Shown one piece after another: positions 1 to 9,710 of a DNA stretch of 64,000 nt. The stretch's first letter is position 1; every line of letters begins with the position of its first letter. Below the pieces are notes generated by a model. The model worked only from the letters and a program-made list of their open reading frames with translations, made no database searches and was not told the DNA's origin. The translations under genes and the position numbers were made by a program. Origin of the DNA: Photobacterium profundum SS9. Lineage in GTDB: Bacteria > Pseudomonadota > Gammaproteobacteria > Enterobacterales > Vibrionaceae. The stretch is taken from assembly GCF_000196255.1 (NCBI RefSeq), contig NC_006371.1, forward strand, positions 819,663 through 883,662. Direction: 5' to 3'.

Positions 1-1359
1 TTACGCGCTATTAATGATCGCTGTGGATTAGCAGTAAGACTGTTTTCCTATTTCGCCATTATTTTATTATTAATTCTTGGAATTCAAAACGTGGCAGAAA
101 TTGCGTTAGTCAAAGCAATGCTACGCATACCTGAACAAATACAAGAACAGATGCTCGATCTCGCCAACCAAGCCGAGATCATGATAGCTGACGGTGATAT
201 GTATGAATTGGCAGACTGGGAACGAGGACAACCTTATTATCTTTTTGTATTAAATAAAGAAAATAGGTCATTGAGTGGGCGAGATATGCACCCACATTTT
301 GAATTTAAATTGGCGTATATCAGGCAAATAGATTCATTATTGGAAAGTCGTGTTAATCGACCAATCATAGAAATACCGTTACGCGATGGTAATCGTTTAG
401 TTATTCAATTCCCGCTTGATCAGCATCCTGCTCATCATTTTAAACTGTATTTTGGCTTAATTAAAATATTTATTGCCGCTCTTATTCTATGTGTATTTTC
501 ATTATTACTGGCTCGATACTTACAACGCCCATTAAATAAACTACAAGAAGCCAGTCGTCGTTTATCTGAAGGGGATTTTAGTGTTCGAGTGACAAGTGAG
601 GTGGGACGTGGTGTCAAAGAGTTTCGAGAATTAGCTCATGACTTTGATCATATGACATTTCGTATTCAAACCTTGGCAGAACAGCAAAAACGTTTAATTA
701 GAGATGTTTCTCATGAATTGCGTACACCGCTAGCGCGGCATAATTTGGCTTTACATTTACTCCGAAAAAGAACGCCTGAAGAATATCAGCATTTATTAGA
801 TCGGCTCGAACATGAATCTGATGAAATGAATAACTTAGTGACTGAAATTTTAGAATTTAGTCGCATTGAGAATGCAAGTTACTCTGCAAGCTTAGAGCCA
901 TTACAGCTTGAGATCTTTTGCCAAGCGCAAGTGTTAGAAAGTCAGATGTCTTTGAAACCGAAGCAACGCTTAACGGGATATTTTGATAATGAAACCCCTT
1001 TGGTGCTTGCTGATAGTCGTTTGTTATTACGTGTCATTAAAAATTTACTCGTTAATGCCAGCAAGTATGCCGGAGAGCTAGCAACAATCACGATCACCGT
1101 TCAATTACCGCAAGAACATGATGGGCAACATGTCCAAGTGATTATTGCAGACGATGGTAAAGGTATTGACCCTCAGCATTTAAAGCGCATTTTTGACCCG
1201 TTTACGCGCTTGGAAGAAGCCCGTGACAAGCAATCTGGTGGCTATGGTTTAGGGTTGGCGATTGTAAAAGAATCGATGGCCTTAATGAAAGGGCAGGTAG
1301 AAGCAGATAATCGATTGAAGGGTGGCTTGCGTATTACCTTATTATTCCCAGTTTTATAG
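1..1359 (+). CDS. CpxA-like sensor histidine kinase, 5'-truncated by the window
   Basis: This is an inner-membrane sensor kinase of the EnvZ/CpxA type. The reading frame is open from base 1, so the true start lies upstream, and a GTG at 91 is internal. Visible residues 10-30 form the first membrane helix. A periplasmic loop follows, then a second helix (about 149-174) and a HAMP linker. The H-box RDVSHELRTPLAR has the phosphoacceptor at visible His238. The N-box (NLLVNASKYA), DDGKGID and GGYGLGLAIV nucleotide-binding motifs are all intact. The H-box region and the FDPFTRLEEARD stretch resemble CpxA most closely. The partner response regulator would be expected just upstream, outside the window. 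The family is clear; the CpxA orthology is inferred. Confidence 0.85.
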   Translation, partial: LRAINDRCGLAVRLFSYFAIILLLILGIQNVAEIALVKAMLRIPEQIQEQMLDLANQAEIMIADGDMYELADWERGQPYYLFVLNKENRSLSGRDMHPHFEFKLAYIRQIDSLLESRVNRPIIEIPLRDGNRLVIQFPLDQHPAHHFKLYFGLIKIFIAALILCVFSLLLARYLQRPLNKLQEASRRLSEGDFSVRVTSEVGRGVKEFRELAHDFDHMTFRIQTLAEQQKRLIRDVSHELRTPLARHNLALHLLRKRTPEEYQHLLDRLEHESDEMNNLVTEILEFSRIENASYSASLEPLQLEIFCQAQVLESQMSLKPKQRLTGYFDNETPLVLADSRLLLRVIKNLLVNASKYAGELATITITVQLPQEHDGQHVQVIIADDGKGIDPQHLKRIFDPFTRLEEARDKQSGGYGLGLAIVKESMALMKGQVEADNRLKGGLRITLLFPVL

Positions 1360-1368
1360 ACACACAAA

Positions 1369-1405
1369 AAAAACAGCGACCCTAGAATCTAGAGTAGCTG
1401 TTTTT
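1369..1405. terminator. Bidirectional Rho-independent terminator
   Basis: The arms AAAACAGC (1370-1377) and GCTGTTTT (1397-1404) pair, with an inner CTAGA/TCTAG pairing. T-runs occur on both strands. It can stop the kinase transcript and the convergent M3 peptidase transcript. Confidence 0.8.
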
Positions 1406-1454
1406 ATTTATTGCTTTTACGATTTCCAATTACGATAAATAAGTTGGCGGTTAT

Positions 1455-3302
1455 CTAGCGACCATACGTTGATACAATGAATTGCTCGAACTCATTGCAC
1501 ATGTCGTTATCAGAATGAGCATTGTTGGCGAGTTTGTTGGTACCATCGATGATATTGATTGTGGCATTTAAAGACGCAATCTCAGCACGCGTTCTTGACT
1601 CAAGTGCTGATATTTTCTTCTGCTCTATTTCCCATGCTTGCGCAGATGATAAGTTACACTCATCAGCTAAGTATTTAGCGTTAAAGCCTTCGCCAGTCAA
1701 GTTGACGATGGTGCCGTTATGATTAACGCTGTTGCCGCCATTCCAGTAGTACTTCGCTAATAGCGGTCCAATCTCGGGGTTATCTGTTAAGTACCCAAGT
1801 TTCTCTGTTAGGTAGGCTCTTGTTTGATAGACAGCCATATGAGCCAGTAAGTAACCTTGGTAAGCACATGAGGCTTCGTCTGATAAAAGGTGCGGAATGG
1901 CCATTAACGGGCGTGGGCTAGCATCTAGACCGAGAATTTTCTTTTCCATGTCTCTTGCTAGTTTCGTTACCGTTTCAGCATTTAGCTCTTCATCACTGAG
2001 TTGGTATAATGCACGTTCAAAATAGGGAACAACCAAGATACTTCTTTCACCGTAAGCCATAAACGGTTGTTTGCTATCTATAATTGCTTTAATTACCTTA
2101 TCGGGTACGGCATTTCCTTCTGCGTCTAACGCATATTGTTTTAACCAATCAGCATCGCCTAGCAAGCTGTCACAAAACATGGATTGTGTTTCAGCATAAG
2201 CCATAGAAGTAGGTGCAAACTCTTGGGCAAAACATGGCGCATTCATTTTTACATTCGAAAAATGCGCAGCGTGTCCGCCTTCGTGGAATAAGGTATTGAT
2301 ACCGTCGTAGCCGCTGCCTATTTGATCGGGTTTCGCATTACTGGTGAAGTTCACTTTTGCCGATACCCAATTACCTTGGTCGTAGAACGAAGGTACAGGG
2401 CCATGGCAGAATCCGTTTTGATACTTACCTTTACGATCCAATAGATCGAGCGTTAATTCAGCGCCAGAGTAGTCAATGTTTAAACGCCCAAACGATTCAA
2501 CCCAACGACGTAACGACTGAGAAAATGGAACGAATGGATCTAAGTCTCGCATAGCATCGCCCGAAAACGAGTATACGAAGTTATGACCTTGTACCGATTG
2601 CGGGCCAAGAGAGTCGATTAAGTTGTTTAAGCTATTTTGATGGCTGTCTTTTGTTCTTGCTTCGAAATCATCAAGAATCGTAAATAATTCAGCGGTTGTC
2701 ATCTGTTCTGTTTTGACAATGGAGTAATCAAAGAAGCTGTTATAGCCTAATGATTTGGCGAACTTGTTACGCAGTTTGACTAGCGCTAAAAACCCATTCT
2801 GTAGTAACCATTGCTCTAAATCTAATAGCGCTTTATGCGATGATTGACGTACTTGTTCGTTGGCACTTGTACGAATATTCGATGACAGTACAGGCAGCGA
2901 TCCTTCCGCCTTCTCACCATCTTCACCGATATACGTCATAACGTACTGCTGTTTTTTTTCAAACAAATTAGCTTCAAATTGAATAAGTTCAGCTTTAAGT
3001 TGCTGTGCCTCTTCAGATTCTAGAGCATGAGCTTGAAAAGTAGCCAGCCATCCTTTCAGTCCGATCAGTGTTTGTGTCTTTTCATCTGACTCTTCAAGAG
3101 ATTCAGCGATTTTGATCTGCGCTTGCACATCAGATATTTGAGATGAGGCGCTTAAAAAAGTATTCCAAGCGGTTTCTGCTTTCGTCGAGCCATCATGATC
3201 ATCACTCATACCCATGTAGGTATCCCAAAAGAAATCTTCTTTTGTTCGGTGAATAGACAAGTAACGTTCGTTTAGTGAGTTAAGGTAGGCAGTAGCTGTC
3301 AT
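1455..3302 (-). CDS. M3 family zinc oligopeptidase (PepF/thimet-like)
   Basis: This is probably a cytoplasmic metallo-oligopeptidase that degrades short peptides. The zinc site is the M3-type motif FHEGGH, with His340, Glu341 and His344, and Glu further downstream in YAETQSMFCD as the likely third ligand. It has about 615 residues, normal for M3 peptidases, and no signal peptide. An in-frame ATG exists at 3326. I chose the ATG at 3302 because AGGGA lies eight bases before it and the protein then begins MTATAYLNSLNERYL. The gene stands alone and converges on the sensor kinase. A general oligopeptide-recycling role is the family expectation; substrate and symbol cannot be read from the sequence. 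Confidence 0.88.
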   Translation of the reverse strand: MTATAYLNSLNERYLSIHRTKEDFFWDTYMGMSDDHDGSTKAETAWNTFLSASSQISDVQAQIKIAESLEESDEKTQTLIGLKGWLATFQAHALESEEAQQLKAELIQFEANLFEKKQQYVMTYIGEDGEKAEGSLPVLSSNIRTSANEQVRQSSHKALLDLEQWLLQNGFLALVKLRNKFAKSLGYNSFFDYSIVKTEQMTTAELFTILDDFEARTKDSHQNSLNNLIDSLGPQSVQGHNFVYSFSGDAMRDLDPFVPFSQSLRRWVESFGRLNIDYSGAELTLDLLDRKGKYQNGFCHGPVPSFYDQGNWVSAKVNFTSNAKPDQIGSGYDGINTLFHEGGHAAHFSNVKMNAPCFAQEFAPTSMAYAETQSMFCDSLLGDADWLKQYALDAEGNAVPDKVIKAIIDSKQPFMAYGERSILVVPYFERALYQLSDEELNAETVTKLARDMEKKILGLDASPRPLMAIPHLLSDEASCAYQGYLLAHMAVYQTRAYLTEKLGYLTDNPEIGPLLAKYYWNGGNSVNHNGTIVNLTGEGFNAKYLADECNLSSAQAWEIEQKKISALESRTRAEIASLNATINIIDGTNKLANNAHSDNDMCNEFEQFIVSTYGR

Positions 3303-3517
3303 TATCGTCCCTATAAATGTAAGCACGTGATTAATTTAAAATATTATATGTCTATTTGATGATAATACAATTGCTGAATTATATGGTGTTTTTAATGATA
3401 TTGGCTTTTAAAAATAGTGAGTTATAGCATTCCTGATGTAAACGATGATATACATACAAAATGGAAGCTAAGCGATTAGCTAGCTTTTAGGCATTAGGAA
3501 TATTCAAGGAAGAGATC

Positions 3518-4048
3518 ATGTTTACAGTAACTATCGATAAAGACATTAAATTATGTTTACTACATCCGTCGTTTGCCCCTCGATATGTAGAGTTAGCGCA
3601 AGAAAACCATGAGCATTTGTCTCAATGGTTATCATGGCCATACTTTTGTAAAACCGAAGCTGAATTTAACGCCTTTATTCAACATTCTCTTCATAATTAT
3701 GCCGATAATAAGTCAATGACTTGTGCGGTTGAATATAAAGGTTCAATTGTCGGCAATATGGGCTTTAATACGATTAATCACGATATCAAAAAAGTTGAAA
3801 TCGGTTATTGGCTAGCAGCGAACCTGCAAGGAAAGGGCATTGTTACACGATCGTGCCAATACCTTATTGATCATGCTTTTTCTAACTTGAATATGAATAA
3901 AGTCGAAATTTCAGTGGCAGTAGACAATGCGGCAAGCCGTGCTGTGTGTGAGCGTTTAGGCATGGAATTAGAAGGCGTAATCACGAATGCCGAGAAAGTA
4001 GGCGATCGTATCCTTACGCATGCGATTTACGGATTACACCGAAAATAG
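3518..4048 (+). CDS. GNAT acetyltransferase, RimJ/RimL (YdaF) type
   Basis: This 176-residue protein has the RimJ/RimL-like GNAT fold. The N-terminal part has the LSQWLSWP segment often seen in ribosomal-protein-serine acetyltransferase-like proteins. Motif A, which binds acetyl-CoA, is EIGYWLAANLQGKGIVTRS around residues 90-108, followed by NKVEISVAVDNAASRAVCERLGM. The start follows AAGGAAGAG at a good distance. It stands alone between two minus-strand genes. The acetyl-group acceptor (a protein N-terminus or a small amine) cannot be told from the sequence. Confidence 0.85.
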   Translation: MFTVTIDKDIKLCLLHPSFAPRYVELAQENHEHLSQWLSWPYFCKTEAEFNAFIQHSLHNYADNKSMTCAVEYKGSIVGNMGFNTINHDIKKVEIGYWLAANLQGKGIVTRSCQYLIDHAFSNLNMNKVEISVAVDNAASRAVCERLGMELEGVITNAEKVGDRILTHAIYGLHRK

Positions 4049-4092
4049 TCAGTGCCAAGTACCTTGAAAAACACCGAGCAACACTGACTATT
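4044..4092. repeat. 11-bp inverted repeat at the GNAT 3' end
   Basis: AATAGTCAGTG (4044-4054) and CACTGACTATT (4082-4092) are perfectly complementary, separated by 27 bases. The first arm covers the GNAT stop codon. It lies between two convergent genes and could act as a weak terminator or mRNA-end stabiliser. No T-run follows. Confidence 0.5.
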
Positions 4093-4119
4093 GAATCTTC
4101 GCACGCTTCTAACTAATCA

Positions 4120-6429
4120 CTATTTTGTTGCTGTTGCTGTTGCTGAACGCCATTGAATAGTTTTTCCATTGCTTAATACTGCCAAAATTGAACCTGACGG
4201 TATGTGTTCTTTAACGGATTTTGTTAGTGGCATAGCGTGCTCAGAGAAGTTGGCAATAATTTTGCTGCCATCACTAAAAGTGGTTTGCTGTAACAGCCCT
4301 TGTTTATCGAGCCATTTGAAATTAACCAGTGCTTTATCCCATAGCTGTTTATGAATAGGAAGAAAGCCGCTTTGATAGTGTTTAAGTGCCTGTAAACGAG
4401 GTGCATTGATAGTGTTCGCTTCATCACGGCTTAAATGAACCATCGCTGGCGTGTTGTAAAGCATAGCAATTAAGTCTCGTTCCATTTGTACATTGTTGAA
4501 TTTTAGACTGTCGCTGTGCCAGTGATGGCTGTTAATCAGTTCATCATGAAATACTGTTTGATATAACGGTATTTTGTATTGCGGTGCAAACAATAGCGTT
4601 TTGTACGGTTCTTTGACTTGTGCTGATTGAAAGAAAAAAGCAGGCTTCTGATCAGGATACCAAGCCCCTAAATAATAGGGAGACTGACGATTACTCTTCA
4701 TATCGGGATCTGTCCAACCAAAGCCCACCGTTTCCATACCATGTGCAAAGGCTATTCCCTGAGTGGTCAACGCATTACCATCTTCCGATCCTAATAGCAC
4801 ATGCTGATCTGTAGCGATCCACTGCATACGTGCGTTAAATGCGGCGAGCATATCTGTTTGATTCATCCCATCACTTGATACGCTGTAGTCTTCACGCGCC
4901 ATCGCTGTTGCATCGACATCTAGAAATATACTGTTAAAGCGGCCGTAATTAATGACGTCTTTTATGCGGTTTTCTACGTAATCTCGGTTACAACTCGGAT
5001 TCAGGTACACACCGTTGCCACGGAATCCTTTTTTCTTGTTTCCATCGGCTTTTTCTATCGCACACTCTTCGCGCATTGCTTGTGGTAGTTGTGCTGTAAG
5101 CCAAGCGTCATTTACACCAGGGGCAATTGCAGTATTGTAGGAATCATAAACACCGACTAGATATCCGGCTTTCTTGGCTTGCTCCACGACTTCAGGTTGA
5201 TAAAACGCAGGCATCCAATTATCTAAGCCAAGCCAAAGTTTCTTTAAGCCAACTTTTTGCAAGTTAGTGATCATATCTTTTGAAATAGCCTGTCCCCAGC
5301 GATCGGGGGATATCAAATAGCTCCTTGCCTGTATTGCTAGCCAAGCTTTACGTTGCTGAGCAGCTTGGTACTGTTCCTTAATGCCGTTGTTACCCAACTG
5401 ATGATCAAGGGCTGGCATGGTATTGTTGATTGACTGGTTAATGCTCTCAACCAGTAAACGCTTATGGTATTTACTAAGCCAATCTTGACCTTGATGAAGC
5501 GATTTGAGCTCTTTTATCGATTCTTTAGACGGTGTAAATTGCGATTGATTAAAGTACCAATCTTTTAGTCCCCACCAATCCAGAACATCTTCAACGGCAA
5601 GCACGTCACGACCAAACAAATAAACATGACTCGCTCCAATTAATTTTTTCACTTCTGGATTATCAATACGTTTTGCTGAAAGGGGCTGAGCTTGCTGATG
5701 ATTAATACGCCACTTTCGATATTCTTTTGCGCCCGCTAATGGTTCATCACCAAGGGATATTTGTACACTAAAGGCTTGTGAGCGATTAAGAGGAGTGAAG
5801 AAATGCGCTGCTTGCATGTCTAATAATGTATTGCTTGTTTGCTTAAATGGGGTGAAATGTAGCGTGTTGTCTGTGGCTGTTATTAACTGGTAACTGACAT
5901 ACAGGCCATTTTGCTCAGTGGTCCAAAATGGCATTTTAAGATCTTGTGTAGTATTAGATTCTGAATACTCTTCGCTTAAGTAGTTTATCCATGTTTTGTT
6001 ATTGGTTGGAATGCGCATGCCTTCGTTAAAAGGGTTCAGTAAGGTTTGCGTGGCTTGCTCTGCCAAATCAAACCACGTTAGCTTGATTGGCTTATTACGT
6101 TTTATAGCTGTTTTCTCGTTCACGGTAAACGCCAGATTCAAGCTTTCATTAAATATTGCAACTACCTCAATGTTACTGGGTTTAAGCAGCCAGCGAGCTT
6201 GATTGTCGCTTGATTGAACGAGTTGAATTGCGTGTTGTGGTTGATCGTTAATTGCTAGGGCGGCTTGGTTTATTAAGAGATTTTGATTTTTTTTGTGCCA
6301 GTTAATCTGCAAATTATCAGGTTCGATAGAGATTTGCTGATTGTTTTGGATAAGTTGTATATCTGCGCTGTGGACAGAGAAACTGATAACACTTGCTAAT
6401 AATATAAACAAAAACGTTGGTTTTTTCAT
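4120..6429 (-). CDS. Secreted glycoside hydrolase related to GH101/GH129
   Basis: This is a large exported protein of about 769 residues. It resembles the GH101/GH129 endo/exo-alpha-N-acetylgalactosaminidase-related family that is often annotated as hypothetical glycosyl hydrolase. A signal peptide (MKKPTFLFILLASVISFSVHS) is followed by a beta-rich N-terminal region and a central barrel. The barrel carries the FLDVDATA motif (Asp504, Asp506) and GSEDGNAL, both candidate catalytic acidic residues. The start at 6429 gives the signal peptide directly. An alternative ATG at 6489 overlaps the DUF2861 stop (ATGA) and adds 20 residues. The C-terminus is a (GCTGTT)n-encoded SATATATK tail. It is the last gene of the vxr-like operon, so it may act on envelope glycans. 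The substrate is unknown. Confidence 0.7.
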   Translation of the reverse strand: MKKPTFLFILLASVISFSVHSADIQLIQNNQQISIEPDNLQINWHKKNQNLLINQAALAINDQPQHAIQLVQSSDNQARWLLKPSNIEVVAIFNESLNLAFTVNEKTAIKRNKPIKLTWFDLAEQATQTLLNPFNEGMRIPTNNKTWINYLSEEYSESNTTQDLKMPFWTTEQNGLYVSYQLITATDNTLHFTPFKQTSNTLLDMQAAHFFTPLNRSQAFSVQISLGDEPLAGAKEYRKWRINHQQAQPLSAKRIDNPEVKKLIGASHVYLFGRDVLAVEDVLDWWGLKDWYFNQSQFTPSKESIKELKSLHQGQDWLSKYHKRLLVESINQSINNTMPALDHQLGNNGIKEQYQAAQQRKAWLAIQARSYLISPDRWGQAISKDMITNLQKVGLKKLWLGLDNWMPAFYQPEVVEQAKKAGYLVGVYDSYNTAIAPGVNDAWLTAQLPQAMREECAIEKADGNKKKGFRGNGVYLNPSCNRDYVENRIKDVINYGRFNSIFLDVDATAMAREDYSVSSDGMNQTDMLAAFNARMQWIATDQHVLLGSEDGNALTTQGIAFAHGMETVGFGWTDPDMKSNRQSPYYLGAWYPDQKPAFFFQSAQVKEPYKTLLFAPQYKIPLYQTVFHDELINSHHWHSDSLKFNNVQMERDLIAMLYNTPAMVHLSRDEANTINAPRLQALKHYQSGFLPIHKQLWDKALVNFKWLDKQGLLQQTTFSDGSKIIANFSEHAMPLTKSVKEHIPSGSILAVLSNGKTIQWRSATATATK

Positions 6430-6485
6430 GGTGACTATTCCGTTTGGATTTGTGCTTATTACAGAGCAAATCCAAATCTGATTTG

Positions 6486-7394
6486 TCACCTATATGTCTC
6501 TATTGTCGAAATAGGCAAACTAAAGCGCTGAACATATTCTACTTTCAATTCGCCTTGGTATTCAAATTGGCTGACTACCGCACTTAGCCATGTCGCGTTG
6601 CTTGGAGTGGTTGCTGGGCGTTTTGCCTCATATTGTAAATTGCGATCAGTTGGCGCTGATGTAACTGGCATAACAGGTGTTAGCTGCATTGGAATATGCC
6701 TACCTAGCTGGTTGTATTGTTCGTCAAACCATTGCCAATTCATCACAACGGGTGCACAAGCTATTTTATTTGCTGGTGGTGTGACAATGAATGATTTTGA
6801 TGTTTGATCTGTGCTCTGCTGAACCCATGTAGTGTTTGTGAAAGAAGAAACGACCAGCGGATAGCGAACGTTATTAATCGATAGTTGGTATATTCCTGCC
6901 TTTGGTGTACTCAATAAATCGTTACTTTCAAATTCAATATACTCTTCGGTTGGCTGGGGAATATTGGCAGTGACAAGTAACGTATTATTTTCGTTAAACA
7001 GCTTTAAAATAAGAGGTTGCGTGACTTGCTCTGTTGATATTTTGATCTGATAACCCTGATTGTTTACACTATTTTTATTGATAAAAGAGACATCGATGTT
7101 GGCTGGTAAATTCACTAAGCTGATAAGTTGCTTTCCGCATTGTGTTTTACTCAATACCGTGTCTTTGATCGGTTGCCAATAGTGCTCACTGATCTGATTT
7201 TGGCTCAAGCTGAGTTGAAGCTCTTGCCAAGCAAGCAGAGTTTGATTTGCTGATAAAGCTGAATAGCTCGATTGCAGTGGGGTATCAGCAAACCAGTTAT
7301 CAGCTTTGGCGTGAGTGATTGGGCTAAATAGGCTGCTCAGAAGTAAGCTACTCATCAATAGGTAATTTAGGAATAATGAAATCAGTTTATTCAT
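6486..7394 (-). CDS. vxrC: DUF2861 family exported protein (VxrC-like)
   Basis: This 302-residue exported protein has an N-terminal hydrophobic signal (about residues 4-29, ending SPITHAKA) and no further membrane segment. The rest is predicted soluble and beta-rich, with two cysteines (KTQCGK and KIACAP) that could form a disulfide in the periplasm. It matches my recollection of DUF2861, the gene after the response regulator in the Vibrio vxr (wig) operon. Its ATG overlaps the vxrB stop by four bases, so translation is coupled. Its biochemical role is not known. The symbol is given on synteny and should be read as VxrC-like. Confidence 0.65.
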   Translation of the reverse strand: MNKLISLFLNYLLMSSLLLSSLFSPITHAKADNWFADTPLQSSYSALSANQTLLAWQELQLSLSQNQISEHYWQPIKDTVLSKTQCGKQLISLVNLPANIDVSFINKNSVNNQGYQIKISTEQVTQPLILKLFNENNTLLVTANIPQPTEEYIEFESNDLLSTPKAGIYQLSINNVRYPLVVSSFTNTTWVQQSTDQTSKSFIVTPPANKIACAPVVMNWQWFDEQYNQLGRHIPMQLTPVMPVTSAPTDRNLQYEAKRPATTPSNATWLSAVVSQFEYQGELKVEYVQRFSLPISTIETYR

Positions 7395-8038
7395 GACGCT
7401 TTCACCAAGCGATAGCCAACCCCGCGTAACGTTTCTATATGAATACTTGGTAACTTTTGACGAATACGTAATATATGGTTATCTACGGTTCTGGTTGTTG
7501 GGAAGGCTTGATACCCCCAAATTTTATTCAGTAGCTCTTCACGATGGAAAACGCGCCCTTGGTTTTGAACCAACATCAGTAGTAATTGAAACTCTTTAGG
7601 TTTTAGTTCGACAGCAGAACCATTATCGGTTAACGCTCTATTTGATACATCAATCTCTATTTGTTGATAGCGAACAGAGCTATCACCTAGGGGACGAAGT
7701 TGGGCACAAATACGCGCCAATAATTCCTGATGAGAAAAGGGCTTCACCATATAGTCTTTTGCACCTGCCATTAATCCTTCAATTCGTTGTTCTACCTCAA
7801 TTTTTGCGGTAAGAATGATTACAGGCAGTGCCTTTAGCATAAGCCATTGTGGTAAAAGTGTAATGCTGTCGACTTCAGCTAGTTGACGATCAAGGATCAC
7901 CAGATCAGCACGATACCAGTGTGTCTCAATATTCAGGGTATTAGTGAGCCACTTGCAGACAAAGCCTTGCTGTATAAGATATTCACTCAATCCTTCACCA
8001 AGTAGCTTATCGTCTTCAATTAATAAAATTTGATTCAT
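7391..8038 (-). CDS. vxrB: OmpR-family response regulator VxrB (WigR)
   Basis: This 215-residue response regulator has a receiver domain (about 1-115) and an OmpR/PhoB winged-helix DNA-binding domain (about 125-213). The phosphoacceptor Asp lies in ADLVILDRQ, the acidic pocket in LLIEDDK, and the switch Lys in DYMVKPF. The C-terminal recognition region is WGYQAFPTTRTVDNHILRIRQKL. An upstream in-frame ATG exists at 8059. I use 8038 because its ATG overlaps the kinase stop (ATGA) and gives the standard MNQILLIEDD start. In Vibrio cholerae this system responds to cell-wall stress and controls wall-synthesis and type VI genes; here that role is inferred from similarity and gene order. Confidence 0.8.
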   Translation of the reverse strand: MNQILLIEDDKLLGEGLSEYLIQQGFVCKWLTNTLNIETHWYRADLVILDRQLAEVDSITLLPQWLMLKALPVIILTAKIEVEQRIEGLMAGAKDYMVKPFSHQELLARICAQLRPLGDSSVRYQQIEIDVSNRALTDNGSAVELKPKEFQLLLMLVQNQGRVFHREELLNKIWGYQAFPTTRTVDNHILRIRQKLPSIHIETLRGVGYRLVKAS

Positions 8039-9471
8039 AATGGTAATTCCAAAATACAACGTGTTGGCTTGCGTTGGCAGATAAGCTTGCCATCCATTTG
8101 TTTCATAAGGCGAGAGACGATAGCTAAGCCAATCCCCATATTGGTTTGACTCATTGAAGGATTAATAAGTGTTAACCAGCGTTGAGCGACACTCGGGAAT
8201 TCACCCTGATCAGACACTTGAATTCGCAGTACTTGATCAACATGAATATCGATAACGACGTTACCTTTACCATGCTGCTGAGCATTTTTTATCAGGTTCT
8301 CGAGACAGATCCCAAGCCAATAGTAGGGTAGGTTTAATTCTCGATCTTCGTTCAATGTGTAATCCAGTGAATATTTTTCTAAATAGTGATCTAACCAGTC
8401 AGAGAGATAAGCGCTTTGATGTTGAAATTGCTCTTCAGGCTGTGAACTCAAATAGCCCTTACTGGTTTCTGCTAATTGAGCCAGCCTTTGGTGGTCTGCC
8501 ATTAAGCGCCATACCGTTTGTTGTGTGTTGTCATTTAACTCATCAAATTGATCACGAAACATCTCTACGGTAAAGCCTAAACTGGTGATTGGTGTTCTTA
8601 GCTCATGTGTTAGAAGCTGGAGTATAAATTGACGTTCTTTTGCATTTTGTCGTCGTTGGTAAATGTTACGTGTTATCAAAAATGCAATAGCTAAAGCTAA
8701 AAAGCCCAAGATCCAACGAGTTAGTAGAGGCGCTGGTGTCGCGACATTTAAACAAATGTTGCTATATCGAAATGAACAAACTGCGGCTGTGTTGTCTGCT
8801 ATCGCTAATTTCATCGAATGTGCAAGAGGCTGCCATTGATTGGCGTCGATGGCTTTCCACCCCGAGTCATTGTTTAACCACAGTGTGCTCTGTTCGGTAA
8901 TGTAAGCTCGATAGCCTGATAACAACGCATCGACTCCTTGAGATGAAAGCTCTGAAAGTAAAGCGTGCAACGGATGCTCTTGGTTAGCGAGCGTTAATTG
9001 CCTTCGATGCTGAGCTAAAAAAAGTTCACGATGCGGTTTATCAAGCGAGGCGAGGTAGCGGTCGGCGTAACTGCCGCCAGCTGGGTGAAGTAAAGGCACC
9101 TCATCAAACCAACTATTTGCTAGTGGCTTTTTTTGGCAAAGCGCCAGTTCAAATTCGATAGCAACATGTAATGCAGCTTTGGTAACTAGGGGCTGATTTT
9201 GTTGGCATTGCTCACCTGTTTGCCACAGCTGCTGTATTTCCTGCCAGTGGAATTGGCTAAAAATAGGGTACTGACTACTGCTGAGAAGTAGTGATTTAGG
9301 GTAGTGGTTAATGTCGGCTTGGCTAATATTTTTTTGTGGTGAGAGTAAGCCAGCTTGCTGATAAAACTGTTGCCATAACGTTTGAAGGTTTGTTGTATTA
9401 TCTTGAGCAACAGCTGATGAAGCGTTGACACAAAAGACAACCAGTAAGCCTATAAGTTGAAAGCGATTCAT
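8035..9471 (-). CDS. vxrA: Sensor histidine kinase VxrA (WigK), DUF3404 sensor domain
   Basis: This 478-residue membrane kinase has a signal/anchor helix (MNRFQLIGLLVVFCVNASSA) and a periplasmic domain of about 220 residues resembling DUF3404. A membrane helix follows near 250-272, then the H-box QLLTHELRTPITSLGF (His near 290), the N-box LENLIKNAQQHG and the GIGLAIVSRLMKQ lid. Several cysteines occur in the periplasmic part (GEQC, ELALC, AAVCSF, SNICLN). An in-frame ATG at 9576 would add 35 residues before the signal. I prefer 9471 because it puts the signal at the N-terminus, although its ribosome site is weak. It is the first gene of the operon. The ligand is probably linked to cell-wall damage, by analogy with Vibrio. 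Confidence 0.78.
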   Translation of the reverse strand: MNRFQLIGLLVVFCVNASSAVAQDNTTNLQTLWQQFYQQAGLLSPQKNISQADINHYPKSLLLSSSQYPIFSQFHWQEIQQLWQTGEQCQQNQPLVTKAALHVAIEFELALCQKKPLANSWFDEVPLLHPAGGSYADRYLASLDKPHRELFLAQHRRQLTLANQEHPLHALLSELSSQGVDALLSGYRAYITEQSTLWLNNDSGWKAIDANQWQPLAHSMKLAIADNTAAVCSFRYSNICLNVATPAPLLTRWILGFLALAIAFLITRNIYQRRQNAKERQFILQLLTHELRTPITSLGFTVEMFRDQFDELNDNTQQTVWRLMADHQRLAQLAETSKGYLSSQPEEQFQHQSAYLSDWLDHYLEKYSLDYTLNEDRELNLPYYWLGICLENLIKNAQQHGKGNVVIDIHVDQVLRIQVSDQGEFPSVAQRWLTLINPSMSQTNMGIGLAIVSRLMKQMDGKLICQRKPTRCILELPL

Positions 9472-9710
9472 AGTGTGAATAATGGCAGCAAATAATAGCA
9501 ATCTTAGCGCTTTTATTCGGTGGTTTGTAACCTCTGTGTAAACATTCGTGTAATATTTTTCTTTTACGCCAGTCATTCTCTGTAAGCATATTTAGGGGTA
9601 TTTCAATATTGAACTTGAGAATATGTAAATCACTGGCACTTAGTTTACATAACGTCAGCGCCAGTGATTTTTATAACATCAGATTTAGGGTTCTTTGGCT
9701 TTGGGAGTAA

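Noticed and set aside
9398..9589. 63-codon minus frame near the vxrA start
   Set aside because: It is out of frame with vxrA and overlaps its start region, so it is a shadow.
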